A stretch of 64,000 nucleotides of DNA, taken from NCBI GenBank assembly GCA_016169945.1, contig JADLSH010000377.1:2162001-2226000 (forward strand), read 5' to 3'. Positions 25,140 to 36,513 of the stretch are shown here, piece after piece; the first letter of the stretch is position 1, and each line of letters begins with the position of its first letter. This DNA is from Trachythela sp. YZ-2020. Lineage: Eukaryota > Cnidaria > Anthozoa > Malacalcyonacea > Clavulariidae. The notes beneath the pieces are model-generated. The model ran no database searches. It saw only the letters and a program-made list of their open reading frames with translations, and had not been told where the DNA came from. The translations under genes and the position numbers were made by a program.

Positions 25140-27710
25140 GGGAGTTTTGGCGAAGAAATTGCTAGGAGGGGGGGGGAGATTTTATATAAAATGTAAAAAT
25201 CTTATTGCTACAGCACAGCTTAATGAAAAGCAACCCTGTTTGACTGTATTTTAACTTATTATGGTTTATTAGTTACCATGCAAAAAGATGTTTTAAATAA
25301 ATAAATTCTGCCAACAGCGTTGTCGAGTGCTGTTATAACGTAGTAATATACTCTAGCGAAAATGCGAACGGCTCGAAAAGTTAAAATAATCTATGAATTC
25401 ATAGTCATCATGATCAGCCACTGTTCATCAACTTATGCTAATGCTGTTGCGGGCCCCTTGAGCACCCCCCCCCCCCCTCATTACTATATATGTGGCCTAA
25501 GAGAAGAAAAAGTTCGAGGAAGCCTCAATTCCATCAAAAAGTATATAATTTATTTATACTAAATGGGCAAATAGTTTTCGGTAGTCTTTTCAAATATATG
25601 TATAGACACTTTAGAAGAAGAAAACACATCGAAAAACATGACACTCTCGCATATTGAAATGATTGAAATTTGTTATTTCAATTCATGAATATTCCATTTA
25701 TCTTTTGAACACATTGTGTATGTTTGTGCATTATTAACTGATTGAATGAAGACGATACATAACATTACGCAACTTTTCTACATGACATAATAACTAGAAA
25801 TACATGCATGCAGCAACCTCTAGCATTTTTAAACCGAACGACTATATAGCTCCTAATAATATACATGAAAATATTTTTCAATTCTGATTGGCTGAGAGCA
25901 GTGCAGTTTTGAGGAAATACAGTGCAGAAAAAAGGAAATATAGTGCAAATTTTTAAATTTTTTTTAATTTGCACAAAAATCATATTTGACAAGAAAAAAC
26001 CTTTTCCTGTTACATTTTTTTTTCATGTTATTTGCATAAAGTATTCTGATTGGAAAGATTCTCTTCGTGTTAAATTTTTTCATGTATATTATTAATAAGT
26101 AATAGCATGGTTTCTCGTGCAATTTGAAACTAGTGATCCAAGGATAGTGCAAAGTTTTAAAAGACAAATGCTATGTTACATGGTTTATAGTGCGTAGTAC
26201 TACGTAATTGTTGTGCATCCATGTTGTGTTGTGTTGATATTTGCATATCACGTATTTACACGAGCAATTTTTATTTGGCAATTATTTTTACCTTTACTAT
26301 TTTATTTGTCCTTGAAAATTGATGAAATGTGACAAGCTTTTGAAAAGCTAGCATACCAGTTTTTCAACAAGTACACTTGTCAATGGAAAGCTTGTAATAT
26401 TTCATCATTCGTAATTCTAAATTCGCGATGAGTGATTTATGTTTTTGCCAATATATTATAGTAAGCAGATAAAATTGTCTATTGTTTACGGTTGCAATAT
26501 TTGATTAGTTTTATTCAACTAATTACAAATATGTCAACTCAACTTCGATTATTTCAAATTTTATTTATTTATTATTTCATCGTGTATATAAAATTTCGAG
26601 AGTACGGTTGTACACAAACTACTAAAATAAAGGCTAAGCAAAAATAGAAAGTATATAGAATGCAACATACATCATAGTTATATACACAGACGCATCCTCA
26701 TCAAAATGCCATTCGCATTTGTAAACAACAGAGATGTGTTCTATTAATATTGCATAACAAATGTCAAATTTCAAAATTATGCAGTTCATACTACACTCTA
26801 CTACTCTAGTGACTCTACAAATTACACTCTACGAGTCTACGGACAGAGTATAGCAACTTCTACTATCTATAAAATTCGCGGCCAGAAACAATACAGTAGC
26901 CGTATTAATGTGTATAAATTGTACGCAAGTCGACTTACCTTAGATCGCTGGTAAAATCCAATGCTGTATGAGTGTATACTATAACTAACATATTTGATAT
27001 TTACGGTAAGGCCAAAGGAATCTCATCGGGTCTTGAATCTTGTATTTTAATTTTTTTATATATAACCAGCACCAACTACCAAGTCCAAAATATGTGACAT
27101 GTTTGAGGCGAAACTTACGCTTCGGAAATTATAAAAATATTGCAATAATGAATATTCGACCCATTCAGTATTGTCTATTGAATATATAAATGACAAAACG
27201 CACTACTAATCCAAAAGGCCAAAATGAAAACGTTTATTTATAAATTTGATCGTATTTCCATCACATTCCCACTCCCAGCTGCCACCATTGTGCGGTGAAT
27301 ATTTCGAAATTTCGTATTTTCGTTCCATGATATTATTAGATCAGTGGACTTGAACGCACGTGGTCATGGCTACCGGGGGAGTTAGCAACCCAATATTATA
27401 TATAAAACGATTGTTATGATGTAATAATACCACAACCCAAATGTTGTTCGTAAATCTAATTAAACACTGCATGAATACAACCGAATTGAGCTATAAGATA
27501 ACTTGAAAGTGCTTAAACGAGAAATAGAGCGAAACGAGACTATATATAATATGCAAGCGTTAAAACATTGGAAAAAATCGGTGATAATGAAAGTACATGC
27601 ACTCATCGCGTGACCCCCCGGAAAGTTTACACTATGATGCCTGATGCCTGACTCATATGAATTTTCGCCACTCATCACAATACTGCAAAGTTTCCAAGAA
27701 ACTTTGCACT
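25140..27710. other. AT-rich repeat debris, no gene
   Basis: Contains a poly-C run (about 25,466-25,478) and a segment at 25,793-26,160 that begins like the dispersed family (AACTAGAAATACATGCATGC) and carries 'caattctgattggct', also seen at 15,543-15,558. No coding content is supported. Confidence 0.4.
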
Positions 27711-27812
27711 AAAAACATGCAATCGTGAGTTTTTCAAAGACTTCAAATAGCATTCGTTCTTCGGACTCGTGCAATTTTGATAGTCTTTGAAAAACTCACT
27801 CGTGCATGTTTT
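27711..27812. repeat. Imperfect inverted repeat with about 30-bp arms
   Basis: The left arm (27,711-27,742) holds AACATGCAATCGTGAGTTTT then TCAAAGACT; the right arm (27,781-27,812) is its near reverse complement, with a 38-bp loop. It could be a fold-back or MITE end pair. No target duplication identified. Confidence 0.6.
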
Positions 27813-27839
27813 TTCCAAATTGCACTCGAAACCATACCA

Positions 27840-28482
27840 TTACCTATACAAATATGTCCGATATATCGCTGTAGCGAACTATTTGTCGCCATGTGTGGTC
27901 GACATAGCTACACAGAAACATTTTTCGTATGAGTTTTTTTAATTTTTTTCTACAAATTGATTTGAAAAATTAATACTTTTAACTATAGAATTTTCAATGC
28001 CCGAAACATATAATGTAGATATGTAATTATGCATTATAGAATGCATATATTTGTTTTTAAATTTGACGTTAGACGTTTGCTAAAACCTTCTGAAATGTTT
28101 ATAAAATTTAACTGTTTTTCAACTGATATACGCTTTGCCATAAAGTTCGTCTTTGACTTTGTTTATGTCTCCTCGAGGTAATCGGCTAAACTAAAAAACT
28201 TACAACTACACTGACATTGAATGAAAAGCAGTGTATAACCAACTTTTTTTAAACCGACAGAGACCTAAACCATTTATAAATTTGCCCTGTTGTTGGCCTA
28301 GTAATGGCTAATGCTTCTTGCCGTGCCGTGACTTCTTGCATGATATTTAACTACTTCTTCTTAACATTTTGAAGTAAACGAGAAAAAATACTTCATTGCC
28401 AATTTATTCAAACTATTTTCTCATCTTTTTAAAAAAAACTCACTCATTCCACTCCTTAGTGACAATCCGCCATACTTTTGAG
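27840..28482 (+). repeat. Dispersed repeat family, copy 3, left part (interrupted by LINE)
   Basis: Ends with '...ttcattgccaatttattcaaac', 'actcactcattccactcc' and 'ccgccatacttttgag', and the same sequence runs on in copy 5 (34,400-34,600). Here it stops at 28,482 where LINE sequence starts. The matching right part resumes at 34,037. The left limit is approximate. Confidence 0.6.
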
Positions 28483-28707
28483 TTCATAATAATAATAATA
28501 ATAATTTAATTTATAGTGCGCAAGTTTCATTCATATATGCTCACATGCGCATAACATTCTAGATAATTATTTACATGAAAGATGAAAATAGTTACGTGTA
28601 AGCTAATCTAAACCAATTATCCATAATCAGTATAGACTATAAATATTATATACTATTAGTTTCATAAAAATATATATAAATATTGTTAATAAAATCACAG
28701 TATTATG

Positions 28708-30188
28708 TCAATAAATATTATAATAAGCTTTCCTAAATAAGTGTGTCTTTAAACTTCCAACAGAATCGGCTTGTTGGATGTGTGAAGGTAAATCATTCCA
28801 CAAATTAGGTGCTGCACATCCAAACGAGCGATCACCAAGAGTCGGTAATGTTTTGATGGTAGTCTTCTGGAGCAAAAGTTTCGAATTCGATCTAATGCTG
28901 TAAGATGATGGAGGTTTGATAATTATAAGTTCAGAAATATAGTTAGGTGCCAGCCCATGAAGTGCTTTAAAAACAATTAGTAGAACTTTAAAGTCTATTC
29001 GAAACTTAACTGGAAGCCAATGTAAATCCTTCAGAGTTGGAGTTATATGATCGAACCGAGAGACATTACATATTAATCTCGCTGCTGCATTTTGCACACG
29101 TTGGAGCTTGTTAAGCTGAGTCGAAGGAAAACCATAGTAAAGTCTGTTACAATAATCTAAACGGCTTGTCACAAATGAATTGATTAATATTTGAGCGGTT
29201 TCATGTGTCAGAAACTTTCTTATCCTCCTGATGTTAAATAGATGGAAAAATGCCGCCCTGCAGCATTTGTTCACGTTGGTATCACATTTCATTTGGGAAT
29301 CAAACCAAAATCCTAGGTCTTTAGCTTGACTAGACGCAGTGACATAAGAATCACCAATACGCAGGGCATCAAAATTAACTTTTGCCAACTGTTGTCGCAT
29401 TCCAATGATCAAAAAATCAGTCTTACCGTCGTTAAGTTTGAGTTTATCATTTAGCATCCACGCCTTAATGTCATCAATACAATTTTCCATGGCAGTAACC
29501 GCAGATTGTTGTTCAGATATTGAATCTGGTTGGAATGAAACGTACAGTTGATTATCATCCGCGAAAGCATGGGCCTCAGGTAAGTGACTTTCAAAAATCT
29601 GGAACAATTTGGACACATATAGAACAAACAGAAGTGGGCCAAGACAAGATCCTTGGGGCACGCCATTTTTAAGATCGAAACGCTTAGATGTACCACCATT
29701 TACATAAATGAATTGCGAACGGTTAGAAAGATAAGAGGTGAACCATTTTAGTACTTGGTATTTGATGCCAAAACTGGAGTTCAGTCGGTCGAGCATTATA
29801 TGATGGTCAACAGTGTCAAATGCAGCACTCAAATCCAAGATTACAAGTAAGGTAACACGCTGATGGTTCATGTTCGTTAGGATATCATGCTTAACACGTA
29901 GTAAGGCCGTCTCCGTACTATGATACTTGCAGTATGGCGAAGATTCTCAAAGACCACTTCTGTTTTTGATTTTTTAAGTTGTGGCTGGACTAATGCTTGC
30001 TTCCATTCATCACAAAAACCACCAGATTGTAGTGATAAATTAATCATTCTGGTAATCACAGGGAGGAGAATATCTTGATATTTTAGGACCAGTGAAGTGG
30101 GCATTGGGTCTAAAGAGCACGATTTCTTGTCCGTCTCCATTTCTTTTCTGCTCTCCTCCGTTGCGCTTAGTAGCCTTAACTTGCTCAT
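28708..30188 (-). pseudogene. LINE ORF2, reverse transcriptase domain
   Basis: The 387-codon frame 28708-29871 has motif A 'ILDLSAAFDTVDHHIML', motif B 'GVPQGSCLGPLLFVLYV' and the catalytic F-A-D-D, followed by thumb motifs (M-L-N-D-K-L-K-L-N-D-G-K-T-D-F). It runs to the natural C-terminus, W-N-D-L-P-S-H-I. The N-terminal fingers are in another frame (29877-30188, 'KKSCSLDPMPTSLVL'), so there is a frameshift near 29,870-29,960. Spacing and motifs fit the CR1/L2 group. The core itself is intact. Confidence 0.85.
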
Positions 30189-30192
30189 TAAA

Positions 30193-30969
30193 TCAAGGGA
30201 CGATAGGTCTTTTTGTAACAGTCTTTGTTTTCAGTGGTGCATGCTGGTCTAAAATTGAGTTTAATGTTCCATCGTAACAGTTTACTAGCTCATTTAGATC
30301 AAATGATTCCATGTTTTCGCAGAGGATAGAGTTAGATAGATCCTTCCGCAAGGCACCCAAATTAATGGCCGCTACATTGCGATACGAAACATTTAAGTTG
30401 ATTCGAGGCCCTCGATCTAGTTGTAATTGACAGAATACAGGCATATAATCAGAAAACAAGCAGTCCGCTCTAGGAGAAGAAGCAATGATTTGATCAGTTT
30501 GTCGGGTAACAACAAGATCAAGAGTATGGCCACTACAATGAGTAGGAGTATGTACGTGTTGATCAAGTCCGACACTTTCAAAAAGCTCAAGTAATTTAAT
30601 AGTATCAGTGTTGTCATTACAGTCAACATGAATGTTAAAGTCGCCAGCAATCATGAGGGGGTCAGTATTTAAAACAACTGACTCCAAGTATTCAGAGAAC
30701 TCTGAATAAAACACGGAAGTGGTAATAGGGTGGATTTCGGAGTAAGGTGGTCTGTAGATGATAATAACTGATATTCTCTGAGAGATGAATTTGACTTTCC
30801 ACTCAGAGAATACTCAAAGGATTGTCGTTCGCCACCAGCAATTTTAGTAACCAAAAAATTTTCTTTAAATAAAAGTCCAGTACCACCTCCCCGGCGATTG
30901 AGGCGAGGTTGGTCAAGAAACTTATAGCTTGATGGAGTACATTGGGTCTTAACAGCAGATTATTTATCC
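30193..30969 (-). pseudogene. LINE ORF2, endonuclease C-terminal part
   Basis: The frame 30193-30714 has 'IAGDFNIHVDC' (the G-D-F-N motif), 'HTLDLVVTR', and S-D-Y-M-P-V-F where the family has S-D-H: the catalytic His has become Tyr. Upstream frames (30669-30854 and to 30,969) hold 'LNRRGGGTGLLFKEN', with an in-frame TAA at the start (D-K-stop-S-A-V) and a frameshift near 30,790. The domain is separated from its N-terminal part (33,237-33,509) by the hAT element. Confidence 0.78.
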
Positions 30970-30977
30970 GTAAACCA
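30970..30977. repeat. hAT target-site duplication, left
   Basis: GTAAACCA; its twin is at 33229-33236. Both copies fall in the LINE endonuclease codons W-F-T. Confidence 0.9.
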
Positions 30978-31329
30978 CAAGGGCGGATCTAGGATTTTTC
31001 GTACGTTAGTAAAAAATTTCGTCGCTGAATATCGAGGGGGGTACGTTTGACCGGGGGGGGGGTCGCCAAGCGCAGATTAAACAAACTGGGGTTACAAAGT
31101 ATTGATTATTGTGTAAGTAAAATTTTAACCCAGCTTTCTAGTATCTGTAATCTATAGCATTGAATAACAAAATATAGTTGCTTCTCGAGTTTTATTCATG
31201 GCAGAAACATGTGCCATGAATAATTATTCACAATGGCAACATGATCCATTTTACTTGTTATATACATGTTGTAGAGATCGCATTACACAAAGCCATATAT
31301 GCCACATTGTCATGTGCTTGTAGTTCATA

Positions 31330-32455
31330 CTAGGTACTAGAAATACATGCTTGCAGTAACCCCTCGCCCCAGCCGAACATTGCCAGACATTACATTCCAA
31401 AACATTACCATTGCTAATCTTTTTTATCAAAAAATCTGCCATGCAAAGGTTGTAGGCGAGTCGGATATCTGCGTTCAAAACAAATTTTTGGCATAGAAAA
31501 CAGAATTGGATCCTTGGCTCACACCCCTCTTCACGACGGGACCAAAGGCTATCGCCAAATGAAATGTGTTACCTGACGTAATCACTGTGGCTTCCTTCAT
31601 TTCAAATTTGCCATTAAAATTTTGATCATTACTCTACATAGTTTGGAAAGAAGAGTGGAAGGAAACAATATTATTTTGGGAAATTTATTTTGAAAGAATA
31701 AAAAATGGAAATTTTGTTTCAAGAAGAGGAAGCACAGTAGCCATGGCAACACGATAAAATAAATTTCTTTTCTGGAGTACAAAACAACAGGTTACAAAAA
31801 CTACAAAAATAATTAAAATATTAGTTGTTTTAGCCATACAAATCTGAGATATATGGTGTAGGTATGTTCTTATGCATTGTATAAGCTTCAAATTAATGTT
31901 TAAATGCAACCTTCCGTTTACTAAAACGTTGCCAAAGGTTTATAAAACTAAACTGCCTTTTATAAATTAGTTTTTGAAATTAAATCAGTAGAAAATATAC
32001 AAATTCTCTCGTGTGAAACGATTTCGCTTTCCTTTTAAGTTGGAACTTTTTGATAGCATAAAATATAGGATACTTTAATTGTGGAAAAATGAAAATCTAT
32101 GTAAATAAAACAACATTCTTACGGCTATATCAACAATTTAATATAAGAAACTTGCCATATTTTTTCGGCTATCTATCTCTATTTATCCTTTTTTATAAAG
32201 TATAAAGGATAAATTTGTTCCGCAGCTTTTCCTGAAGTCCCAAAAAGACTTACTGATATGACTTACTCATGTTTTTTTATAATTCGCTCTTTCCACTCCT
32301 AACAAAGATTAGTGAGATGACCACCCATCACACCCATGCGCCCGCAAAACTTGATGAACTTTGGATTTCCCATTGCTTTCCTTTTTTTCCGGGTGTAAAT
32401 ATCCGCGCGGAATTAGTACCCTCGCACGGCGCTTCGCGCCGGCTCGGGGATAAAT
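31330..32455 (+). repeat. Dispersed repeat family, copy 4 (nested in hAT)
   Basis: Opens with GGTACTAGAAATACATGCTT then GCAGTAACCCCTCGCC, and closes with GGTGTAAATATCCGCGCGGA then CGCTTCGCGCCGGCTCGGGG. It is the longest and most complete copy in the window and best shows the extent of the family (about 1.1 kb). The closing block contains the perfect hairpin GGCGCTTCGCGCC. Confidence 0.6.
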
Positions 32456-32546
32456 AATACAGTATTATTAAGTATCTGATTAATATATAAAGTCCACATT
32501 CCACAAGGGGCATAAACAAAGTATAAACAAACTGAAACTGCCTGTA

Positions 32547-32885
32547 TTAAGCCGCAGTATTTATGTAAATTGACTGAAATATTATGTAAATTTCGTCTCT
32601 TATACGCGTGCCCGCCGATTTTAATTTGAAGCTCGTGTTGTTCACAGCGCTCAATAAGTCTTCAATAGAACGCTTCGGTACACCGTCTATTCGCTTCTTT
32701 AGATCAGCTTCAATATCTTTAAGATATTGTCGATCGTCTTTCTCTAAAGCAGCCTTTACGGTTTCGTAAATACTAACAGACATGGCTAGTATTAATAGTT
32801 CAGAGGTCAAGTAGCGATCAAAAAGGGCCAGAAACGTCATAGACCATGCCGTGCATACTAAAGCCTGAACGGTATGATCGATCAA
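32547..32885 (-). CDS. Unrecognised ORF inside hAT element
   Basis: 112 codons; a likely internal start is M-S-V-S-I-Y-E-T. The product is charged, with an amphipathic helical look (ETVKAALEKDDRQYLKDIEA then DLKKRIDGVPKRSIEDLLSA). I recognise no family. It could be an exon captured by the element or a remnant. No donor site was identified at the end of the charged region. Confidence 0.3.
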   Translation of the reverse strand: MIDHTVQALVCTAWSMTFLALFDRYLTSELLILAMSVSIYETVKAALEKDDRQYLKDIEADLKKRIDGVPKRSIEDLLSAVNNTSFKLKSAGTRIRDEIYIIFQSIYINTAA

Positions 32886-33228
32886 AAAAATCCAGCCAAT
32901 GGGAATTCAGGATTTTTTTTAATTAGCCAATCGGATAGCCTGTATTCGACCCCCTGATCGCTCTAGCGATCAGAACTCCCCACAGATCGCGCAAAAATCG
33001 AGATAGCGTGACTCAGAGCGTGCAAAACTCATGCGTAAGACCGCTTTTCTGCGCGTTCATGTTCGAAGGCCTTGCTACTGGATGATATTTCTGAACTGGA
33101 CCGTTAAACTTTCAATACAATACACTGCGCGAAGTTTGATAACTGGACTGCTATTTTAATTTAACAATTTTCTGGCCAATTTTACCTTAGTCGCGTGATC
33201 GCTCTGATCACCCCTATATCCGCCCCTG

Positions 33229-33236
33229 GTAAACCA
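33229..33236. repeat. hAT target-site duplication, right
   Basis: GTAAACCA, identical to 30970-30977. Confidence 0.9.
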
Positions 33237-33509
33237 TGTCTCAGTCAGCGCCACAAGGTCAGGTGTGTGATCACATATAAAGTCAGTAAACTGAGCTGAC
33301 TTATTATTCAGAGACTGGGCATTTAAGAGACAAAATTTTACACTATTATTACTTAGTGAGACGGCTTGTAAGGGTTTTTGTGGACTAATGTAAATTAGAT
33401 TAGACAGATTATTCGTCGGTTTGGGATTAGTAGTAGGACAGTCGTGAAAGGGATGATCATTATTACGTGCTGAGTTGTTGACATTAACATTACAGCAACG
33501 CTTTCCCAT
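33237..33509 (-). pseudogene. LINE ORF2, endonuclease N-terminal part
   Basis: 'VKFCLLNAQSLNNKSAQF' and 'PDLVALTETWFT' are the N-terminal strand (catalytic Asn) and the catalytic Glu (T-E-T-W) of an APE-type endonuclease. The frame runs directly into the hAT end after W-F-T, and the same codons (TGGTTTAC) reappear on the far side of the hAT as its target duplication. Confidence 0.8.
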
Positions 33510-33517
33510 GACCTCAT

Positions 33518-34036
33518 CTAATAATTGAATTGATAAAACTTCATTTTGTTCCTTCGCCTTGTATGTGCTCGAAAAACCTCTTCTGATTGCCGATTTTCAT
33601 GTAAAATTACCTCATCATGACTTGCCGAATTGTTATATCGTTTATTACGTTTCCTAGGTAATTTCCTATAGTTTATCTTTGACTTAATCCTTTGAGTGAT
33701 ACGGGTTTGAATAGGTTGACAATCTTGGGAATTAACTGATATAAATTCCGGGTCTGGACCATTGGGAATGCCAATTACTAAGTTAGTGTGCATTTCTTGC
33801 TGGGTTAGATTATGCTGTTCACAACTGAAGCGATATATTGATGGAGCCTCAGGAGTTAATTCTTCGTGCGGTTGATATATTTCTTTTATACTATCATCAT
33901 TTGTTTCGATGGCCAAGGAAGTTGTGTTATGCATGATAATTACACTATTAGTGAGATTATGATATTTTATTATATCTACTGTAGTATCCGGACAATGGGT
34001 AAAGTGTTGATTGGTTTTAACGCGTTCAATTTCTAT
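33518..34036 (-). CDS. LINE ORF1-like protein
   Basis: The open frame extends to 34,069, but its first codons lie in flanking sequence beyond the LINE boundary, so the true start is internal. The product is rich in Asn, Gln, Thr and His, with a basic stretch (L-P-R-K-R-N-K-R-Y-N) near the C-terminus that could bind nucleic acid. There is no recognisable zinc knuckle, esterase or RRM. Position (first ORF of a LINE) is the main reason to call it ORF1. Confidence 0.45.
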   Translation of the reverse strand: MEIERVKTNQHFTHCPDTTVDIIKYHNLTNSVIIMHNTTSLAIETNDDSIKEIYQPHEELTPEAPSIYRFSCEQHNLTQQEMHTNLVIGIPNGPDPEFISVNSQDCQPIQTRITQRIKSKINYRKLPRKRNKRYNNSASHDEVILHENRQSEEVFRAHTRRRNKMKFYQFNY

Positions 34037-34155
34037 AGTGGGAGATCCACTCATCCACACATGAGACAAAGTGACGCGCCCGTAAAACTTGATGGACTTT
34101 AGACATCGCCAGCGGAATTAGAACCCTCGCACACGCGCTTTGCGTTTAAATTTTA
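34037..34155 (+). repeat. Dispersed repeat family, copy 3, right part
   Basis: AGTGGGAGATCCACTCATCC onwards, with 'aaaacttgatggactttagac' and 'gcggaattagaaccctcgca', continues the repeat broken at 28,482. Compare copy 5 from 34,491. Confidence 0.6.
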
Positions 34156-34159
34156 ACAT

Positions 34160-34600
34160 TACATATTTATAAATAGTCCCTACTATTGTTCTATGCAATA
34201 TCGGGTGCTAGAAAACCTCAATATAATAAATATGCTAAAAAAACCCCAAAACATCTCCCCCCTAAACAAAAAAATTGGAAAAAAGGACAGTAACCAAATT
34301 TTGTTTACTTGGCCTAAAGCAACATTTTTTAAACTGACACAGTCAAAATCGTCAAAGATATAAACAAGAAAACAAATCACATTGTTGTTGGCCTAGTAAT
34401 GCTTCATTGCCAATTTCTTCAAACTATTTTCTCATATGTTTAAAAAACTCACTCATTCCACTCCTGACAATCCGCCATACTTTTGAGATCAGTGGGAGGT
34501 CCACCCCTGAGATATGCAAAACTTGATGAACTTTAGACGTCGCTAGCGGAATTAGTACCCTCGCACACGCGCTTCGCGCGTGGCTCGGGGATTAAAATAT
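34160..34600 (+). repeat. Dispersed repeat family, copy 5
   Basis: Shares 'cattgccaatttcttcaaac', 'actcactcattccactcc' and 'ccgccatacttttgag' with copy 3, and the CGCTTCGCGCG...GGCTCGGGGAT close with copy 4. It gives the uninterrupted sequence across the LINE insertion site. Confidence 0.6.
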
Positions 34601-35505
34601 AAATGCTAGAGGTGCACATATATATATTTCTCATAGCCAAAAATTCTAATGAAAGTATACTTTATTGTGATAAGAGCTAGTGGACTACACGCATTTCTTG
34701 TGTCTAATATGTAGTCAAGCAATAGGCATAGCAAATATTTTATTGTGCTGATCGCAGCTGCTACAAGCCCAAATACGTTATATAGCTAGCGGTAATTTTG
34801 AACTTAAATATAACGATATCAAGTTGGTTGCGGGCACATTATCGAATAGCCAAAAGTTAAACAGAGAAATATTTTCAATATAGAATAAGAAAATACACTA
34901 CCGTATATTATATGAAATTCATATTTTAATGATCGTGTGTATTTAGCAAACAGCCAAGACGCATTTTGCGTGATATAATTAACAAGTAAAGTTGTCATGT
35001 TCGTTTTAACTTATAAGTCGGCTATAAACATGCTGGCTTTTTTATTCTTAATTGTTTCGTGAAGTTTTGTCAAACACAATCTCCATGCCCCCATTCGTAT
35101 AGGGCTATTACATAATATAGGCACGTTAACATGGGGCATTTTTACGGTTTGAGTTTTATCTTTGAAATGACAACCTTAATTGAATTAAGCCCCCATTAAG
35201 GTATATTAAAAACTCAATTTGATCCAAAAAATGTTCTTCTATTAGACGGATAAATACGCCAAGCTAAATTGTTACTTGTTTCCTTGGAAACGGTAAAGGG
35301 AAGGAGCTCGACACGCAGCGGAACGGCATAGTGTAAATACACTTGTTTTTCGCCATCTGGTATGGAAAGTAATCCGGTCCGTTATAGTGTAACTCTAGCC
35401 TACATAAATCCGCAAGACAGAATGTAGTTTTCAAATATATCAAGACGGAATATAGTTTTCAAACTGAACAAAACAAACACATTATATTAATTATTTCAAA
35501 ATAAT
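34601..35505. other. No gene seen
   Basis: AT-rich; the 3' flank of the PAN gene. No repeat or ORF supported. Confidence 0.4.
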
Positions 35506-36217
35506 TTAATTGTTTCTAAAAATTATTAGGCATATGGGATGGTTTATCCACTGCAAACACAAATATCCATTGGACATTTCATGTTCCCATTTGTCTATTC
35601 GACTGACGAAATCTTCAAGGTCTTCTTTGTCCATTGCACATATTGCGTTGCTATATTGTACAGGCACATTTTTTGACCAAACCTAAACAAGTATTCACCC
35701 ATAAATTTAAAATTTCTGGCAAAATTACAACATACCGCTTCAACATCGCGTAACAATGTCCAATCTCCTGTCATTGCTGTGTGTCTTTTCTTGGTAACGT
35801 TGGTAAGTTGGCAGTTTTCGATATTGATTGTTGTTCTGTAGTTGAATCCAACACATTTCCTTTCTTCTTTGCACAGGGTGTAACATCCTATCTGGACGAT
35901 CGAAGATGTAACATTGTGATTTGATATGATCTCATCTGGAGGTAATGATGGCCCACCTAAAGTTTAAAGTTTTAACAAAAGCTGGCTAAATAATTATTTA
36001 CAAAAAGATGACGATTTCCAACATGTGTGTAAGATTTGAAGCAATTTCCAGCAAGTCTTTTTAGACAGGCTTTCACAATTTGTCGACTATATTTTTATGA
36101 AATAAACATAAATAACTCACCTCTTCTGATAATCTGATAATCTTTGGGGGAACAGTTGTTTGCATTAATGCTTGCAATTATGAGCATCAGCAACGTTACA
36201 GTTGCCGTTTTAAACAT
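35506..36217 (-). CDS. Secreted PAN/apple-like domain protein (three exons, intact)
   Basis: Exons 36121-36217, 35736-35956 and 35506-35682, with canonical GT donors and AG acceptors and introns of 164 and 53 bp. The spliced frame is open from ATG (36217) to TAA (35506) and gives 164 residues. It begins M-F-K-T-A-T-V-T-L-L-M-L-I-I-A-S-I-N-A, a typical signal peptide, then a region with 'QIGCYTLCKEERKCVGFNYR' and a later Cys, which resembles the central strand-helix part of a PAN/apple fold (C-x3-C-x5-C-x-G-F-x-Y). The C-terminal exon adds two or three cysteines. Such proteins are secreted and bind carbohydrate or protein. There are no frameshifts, unlike most ORFs around it, so this is probably a live host gene. 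The family call is by pattern only. Confidence 0.78.
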
Positions 36218-36513
36218 GATTGAAATCGTCTAACGTGCTCTCTGTAAGGCAGTAATATACCGAATATAGTTGCTAACGATATAATCAGCCAAGCAGGTGG
36301 ATAGAAATCGTACGCGCGGTGAGGTCACGAAGATGTGGGTGGGACTACCGTCAGATACTTAAGCAGGATTTAGCGGCATATAAGCAAACTTAAAAAACTC
36401 AATAATAATGCATGAGGAAAACACAAAGAAAAATCATGACCGTATCGTGGTTTTATTTGTGATAAAAAATCCTCCTGATTTAGATAAACTTTAGCTTCAA
36501 TTTTCTCGTCTTA

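Larger units (their letters stand above)
30978..33228. mobile_element. Non-autonomous hAT element, 2,251 bp
   Basis: Terminal inverted repeats: left CAAGGGCGGATCTAGG; right, reverse-complemented, CAGGGGCGGATATAGG (14 of 16 identical). A perfect 8-bp target duplication GTAAACCA lies at 30970-30977 and 33229-33236, diagnostic with these ends for the hAT superfamily. No hAT transposase motif was found inside. It carries a nested dispersed repeat (31,330-32,455) and a 112-codon minus ORF. Confidence 0.92.
28483..34036 (-). mobile_element. CR1/L2-like LINE, nearly complete, carrying a hAT insertion
   Basis: About 3.3 kb of LINE once the 2.25-kb hAT element is removed. Minus orientation: 5' end at about 34,036, a possible ORF1, then an endonuclease and reverse transcriptase ORF, and a 3' end of (ATT)n at 28,483-28,505. 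It interrupts a dispersed repeat, whose halves end at 28,482 and restart at 34,037. ORF2 is broken by an in-frame TAA, frameshifts and the hAT, so the copy is dead. Confidence 0.82.

Noticed and set aside
28483..28505. (ATA)n as an independent microsatellite
   Set aside because: It coincides with the 3' end of the LINE, so it is the element's tail.
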